Positions 6,202-8,024 of a DNA stretch of 8,024 nt are shown here, one piece after another. A program made the position numbers and the translations under genes. The notes beneath the pieces are model-generated. The model worked only from the letters and a program-made list of their open reading frames with translations. It ran no database searches and was not told where the DNA came from. The stretch lies in NCBI GenBank assembly GCA_900756035.1, contig CAAEIR010000060.1:1-8024 (forward strand). Reading direction: 5' to 3'. Every line of letters starts with the position of its first letter. Within the stretch, counting starts at the first letter, position 1. This DNA is from an uncultured Anaerostipes sp. GTDB taxonomy: Bacteria > Bacillota > Clostridia > Lachnospirales > Lachnospiraceae.

Positions 6202-6273
6202 AGTGATCAGATTGCAGAAACTTGAGAAGCCTGCGATCGGGGGAGGGTGCCGAGGCCCCTCTCCTTTTTTTTT
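6202..6273 (+). ncRNA. Candidate small structured RNA, putative AbiF antitoxin RNA
   Basis: A predicted transcript of about 65-70 nt bounded by a good promoter and an intrinsic terminator, with no sensible reading frame. It folds into two adjacent hairpins separated by one base. The first pairs 6210-6217 with 6231-6238 (8 bp, one G-U) around a 13-nt loop in which CTT/AAG (6221-6223, 6227-6229) can form a mini-stem. The second is the G/C-rich terminator stem 6240-6247 with 6257-6264. It lies 28 nt before the Abi gene. The order promoter, small RNA, terminator, HEPN toxin-like gene matches RNA-antitoxin systems such as type III toxin-antitoxins, and I recall published work linking AbiF proteins to an upstream inhibitory ncRNA. 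The alternative is a simple transcription attenuator for the Abi gene. Unlike ToxIN, no tandem repeats are seen. Confidence 0.65.
6240..6273 (+). terminator. Intrinsic terminator between small RNA and Abi gene
   Basis: GGGGAGGG (6240-6247) pairs with CCCTCTCC (6257-6264), 8 bp with one G-U, around a 9-nt loop, and is followed at once by nine T (6265-6273). This is a textbook Rho-independent terminator. It sits upstream of, not after, the Abi coding region, so most transcripts should stop here and a minority read through to give Abi mRNA. Confidence 0.88.
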
Positions 6274-6301
6274 ATCTGGAACATTTTGCAGCGAGGTACA
6301 T

Positions 6302-7240
6302 ATGAGCAAACCATTTATTACATATACCGCACAGGTTGAAAAACTGAAAAATGAAAAAAATCTGATTATTACAGATGATGATTTTGCGGTAGAATCCCTG
6401 CAGAATATCAGTTACTATGCATTAATTGGCGGATATAAACATCCTTTTATTGATATTCATACGCGCAAATACATTAATGAAGCATGTTTTGAAGATATAG
6501 TTGCTCTTTATGAATTTGATGAAGAGTTACGTGGAATATTCTTTAAATATTTATGTCGCGTAGAAAGAAAAATGCGTTCATCCATTTCTTATCACTTTTG
6601 TAAAAAACATGGAGAACGTCAAGAAGAATATCTTAACTCCAATAATTACGGCAATATTCCAAAAAATAAAAAAGGCATTACCAAATTAATAAAAATGCTT
6701 GATATGATGGCTAATAAAAACAAGGATCATGAATATCTTGTTTATCAGCGTAACAAATATCATAATATTCCGTTATGGGTGATTATGAATACCCTTACTT
6801 TTGGTCAGATATCCAAAATGTTTGAATTCTTACCTCAAAATATGCAGGGAACAATTTGTCAGGATTTTGGAAATGTTAAGAAAAATGAAATGATAAAATA
6901 TTTAAAGGTATTAACGCTGTACCGAAATGTATGTGCTCATAACGAAAGGTTGTTTTCCTATCACACATATATTGACATTCCAGATACATTGTTACATAAA
7001 AAATTAGGCATTTCTAAAAATGGTTCAAAATATATATATGGAAAAAATGACTTGTTTAGTGTAGTCATTACTTTTCGCTATCTACTTCCAAAGACCGATT
7101 TTTTGCTGTTTAAAAAGCAATTATTGCATATTTTTGACCGATATGAAAAGCAGAATTCAAATTTGAAATTAAATGATCTTTTTGAATATATGGGTTTTCC
7201 GATTAACTGGAAAAAGATAACAAAATTTCGCAAAATATAA
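6302..7240 (+). CDS. Abi_2/AbiF-like abortive-infection HEPN RNase
   Basis: A 312-residue protein of the Abi_2 family (lactococcal AbiD/AbiF type). Characteristic stretches are the N-terminal part with ISYYALIGGYKHPF (36-49), the central FDEELRGIFFKYLCRVERKM region (72-91) and IPLWVIMNTLTFGQ (156-169). YRNVCAHNERLF (207-218) carries the HEPN RNase signature R-N-x3-H (Arg208 to His213). HEPN proteins of this kind cut RNA and stop growth on phage infection; this activity is inferred. The ATG at 6302 is chosen because GAGG (6293-6296) lies 5 nt upstream and the in-frame ATG at 6167 would translate through the promoter, hairpins and poly-U of the upstream RNA. Length fits the family and no truncation is seen. 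It is cytosolic, with no signal or membrane segment. It is A/T-rich like the SIR2-STAND gene but apparently has its own transcription unit, controlled by the upstream terminator and RNA. Confidence 0.87.
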   Translation: MSKPFITYTAQVEKLKNEKNLIITDDDFAVESLQNISYYALIGGYKHPFIDIHTRKYINEACFEDIVALYEFDEELRGIFFKYLCRVERKMRSSISYHFCKKHGERQEEYLNSNNYGNIPKNKKGITKLIKMLDMMANKNKDHEYLVYQRNKYHNIPLWVIMNTLTFGQISKMFEFLPQNMQGTICQDFGNVKKNEMIKYLKVLTLYRNVCAHNERLFSYHTYIDIPDTLLHKKLGISKNGSKYIYGKNDLFSVVITFRYLLPKTDFLLFKKQLLHIFDRYEKQNSNLKLNDLFEYMGFPINWKKITKFRKI

Positions 7241-7275
7241 GTGGAGATATTAACAAAATATTTCCACTTATATTT
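7233..7275. terminator. Long hairpin terminator overlapping the Abi stop codon
   Basis: A perfect 13-bp stem (7233-7245 with 7263-7275) continues through a G-U and five more A-T pairs to 19 pairs with the 5-nt loop AACAA (7252-7256). The TAA stop (7238-7240) lies in the left arm. The right arm ends TTATATTT on the plus strand, and the left arm gives a T-rich end on the minus strand, so it may end transcription from both sides. It would protect the Abi unit from flanking transcripts. Confidence 0.65.
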
Positions 7276-7374
7276 AAAGCTATTCTATTTGTTGCGACTT
7301 CTTCGCACTATTCAATCCATCCACCCAATTACACAAAATCACAATCGTCTCATAATTTACATTGATATATGTAC
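7276..7374. other. Right-end sequence of the element
   Basis: About 100 bp between the Abi terminator and the point where host-like coding begins. It contains a small hairpin, TGCGA (7293-7297) with TCGCA (7303-7307), and TAATTTACATTGA (7353-7365), which resembles TAACTTACATTGA at 103-115 in 12 of 13 positions. This is the likely element end and may contain recombinase binding sites. No gene is supported. Confidence 0.5.
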
Positions 7375-7824
7375 GCCACCGGCTCTTCCTCCCAGCACCG
7401 TCTTACCCTTCAGGTCCTGCCATTTAAAATCTTCCTCCGCCTGCCTTCCTACCAGAAAATTCCCGGCTCTCTGGGTCAGCTGGGCAAAGTTGACGGCAGG
7501 ATCATCCGAACCTTCCTGATAAACATAGATGCTGGCTTCTGAACCCATAAAACCGATCTGGGCGTCTCCGGAGATTAAGGAGGTCATCACCTTGTCAGCG
7601 CCTCCGGCATTTACAAGAGTCAGATCAATGCCCTCCTCTTCAAAATAGCCCAGTTCAATGGCAGCGTACTGGGGGGCGTAGAAGATGGAGTGGGCTACTT
7701 CGCTGAGGGTGACGGCAGTCTGTCCGTCTGGGGAGAGGGAGGACTGGCAGCCAGAGAGGGACAGCGCAGCAAGGATTCCGGCTGTGAGAAGAGGCCAGAG
7801 TTTTCGGGTATGAGTTGCATACAT
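7357..7824 (-). pseudogene. ABC transporter substrate-binding lipoprotein, cut off by the element
   Basis: N-terminal half of an NMT1/THI5-like (SsuA/ThiY-type) substrate-binding protein, which captures a small organic substrate for an ABC importer. Residues 1-26 are a lipoprotein signal: positive start, hydrophobic stretch, lipobox LSGC with Cys26 as the lipidated residue. Then come family-typical stretches EVAHSIFYAPQYAAIELGYF, a GADKVMTSL segment, GDAQIGFMGSEASIYVYQEG and LKGKTVLGGRAGG. From memory, family members continue with Met-Pro-Glu and run past 300 residues; here, after the second Gly of GRAGG (codon 7375-7377), the frame reads five unrelated residues and stops, giving 155 residues. 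The break near 7374/7375 marks the element's end. AAGGAG (7833-7838) precedes the start. It is much more G/C-rich than the cargo genes, consistent with being host DNA. A stable, secreted but non-functional product is expected. Confidence 0.85.
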
Positions 7825-8024
7825 AATGGAATCTCCTTGGATATAGTTTTATACTGTTATTGTATTGCATGTTTTGCATTAGGGTGAATCCGTTTGAGTT
7901 TCCGCATTTTGCACCGCACCCTGGGGTCTGGTGTGCAGGGCTCCGGTTTCCGGTCATAAGAAAGCCTAAGAGTCTGAAATTTTTCTAAAAACAAAAGCCA
8001 TATCAAAAACTCGCTGCGCTCAAA
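7825..8024 (-). other. Upstream region of the lipoprotein gene
   Basis: Noncoding sequence 5' of the truncated lipoprotein gene. It has the AAGGAG ribosome site (7833-7838), an A/T-rich stretch with possible -10 sequences near 7840-7870, but no convincing -35. No gene is supported here, and a minus-strand frame through 7655-7957 is a shadow of the lipoprotein gene. Confidence 0.45.

Noticed and set aside
6202..6273. Classic type III antitoxin with tandem repeats, or a CRISPR repeat
   Set aside because: No tandem or spaced direct repeats are present; the RNA is a single two-hairpin unit.
6167..6301. 45-residue N-terminal extension of the Abi protein
   Set aside because: It would be translated from promoter, hairpins and poly-T sequence, encodes a low-complexity stretch, and the ATG at 6302 has its own ribosome site and starts the family-like sequence.
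7241..7519. Plus-strand 92-residue frame after the Abi gene
   Set aside because: It begins inside the terminator hairpin and runs antisense into the lipoprotein gene, with no supporting motif.
7655..7957. Minus-strand 100-residue frame and plus-strand 65-residue frame over the lipoprotein signal region
   Set aside because: They are out-of-frame shadows of the lipoprotein gene, Pro/Arg-rich and without domain similarity.
1..8024. tRNA genes, rRNA genes, CRISPR arrays or insertion-sequence transposases
   Set aside because: I saw no cloverleaf with a TTC-type arm, no regularly spaced repeats and no transposase or integrase motifs in any frame.
7994..8024. CTCGCTGCGCTC-containing sequence at the right edge
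   Set aside because: It looks like a familiar repeat-type sequence, but only one copy is visible and the window ends there, so no element can be called.

Overview
The window looks like most of a small mobilizable genetic element in a gut-type Clostridium/Lachnospiraceae-like Firmicute, together with its right-hand junction with the chromosome. The reasons are strong AGGAGG-type ribosome sites, A/T-rich genes with Gram-positive style promoters, a MobV/Pre-type transfer origin like those of pAMbeta1, pMV158 and pUB110, and a flanking lipoprotein gene of a kind I know from Clostridia. Species cannot be fixed from the sequence.

Layout. Positions 1-139 hold no supported gene. A replication pair reads leftwards: a CHC2 zinc-finger primase-like protein (2102-1488) overlapping a P4/D5-type SF3 helicase (1507-140). 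A palindrome-rich divergent region (2103-2427) follows, then a rightward XRE-family regulator (2428-3267) with a palindromic operator inside its own promoter. Positions 3268-3568 are noncoding but dense in hairpins and contain the oriT-like site (nick predicted between 3463 and 3464, minus strand). No relaxase gene is present, so transfer would need one from outside the window.

The cargo is defence. An 827-residue SIR2 + STAND-like P-loop + helical-repeat protein (3631-6114) resembles the Avs5-type NAD-depleting antiphage sensors. It is followed by a compact unit with its own promoter (6167-6195), a predicted small structured RNA of about 70 nt (6202-6273) ending in an intrinsic terminator, and an Abi_2/AbiF-like HEPN RNase gene (6302-7240). 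The order promoter, small RNA, leaky terminator, toxin-like RNase is that of an RNA-antitoxin (type III-like) system, and is the most interesting signal here. Both cargo genes are visibly more A/T-rich than the right flank.

At the right edge (about 7374/7375) the element sequence cuts into a more G/C-rich ABC-transporter substrate-binding lipoprotein gene (minus strand), leaving only its first half. The other half is not in the window, so the element must extend past the left edge or the flank was rearranged. How the parts work together is inference: the XRE protein controls the element, the primase/helicase pair replicates it, oriT allows mobilization in trans, and the two defence modules benefit the host.
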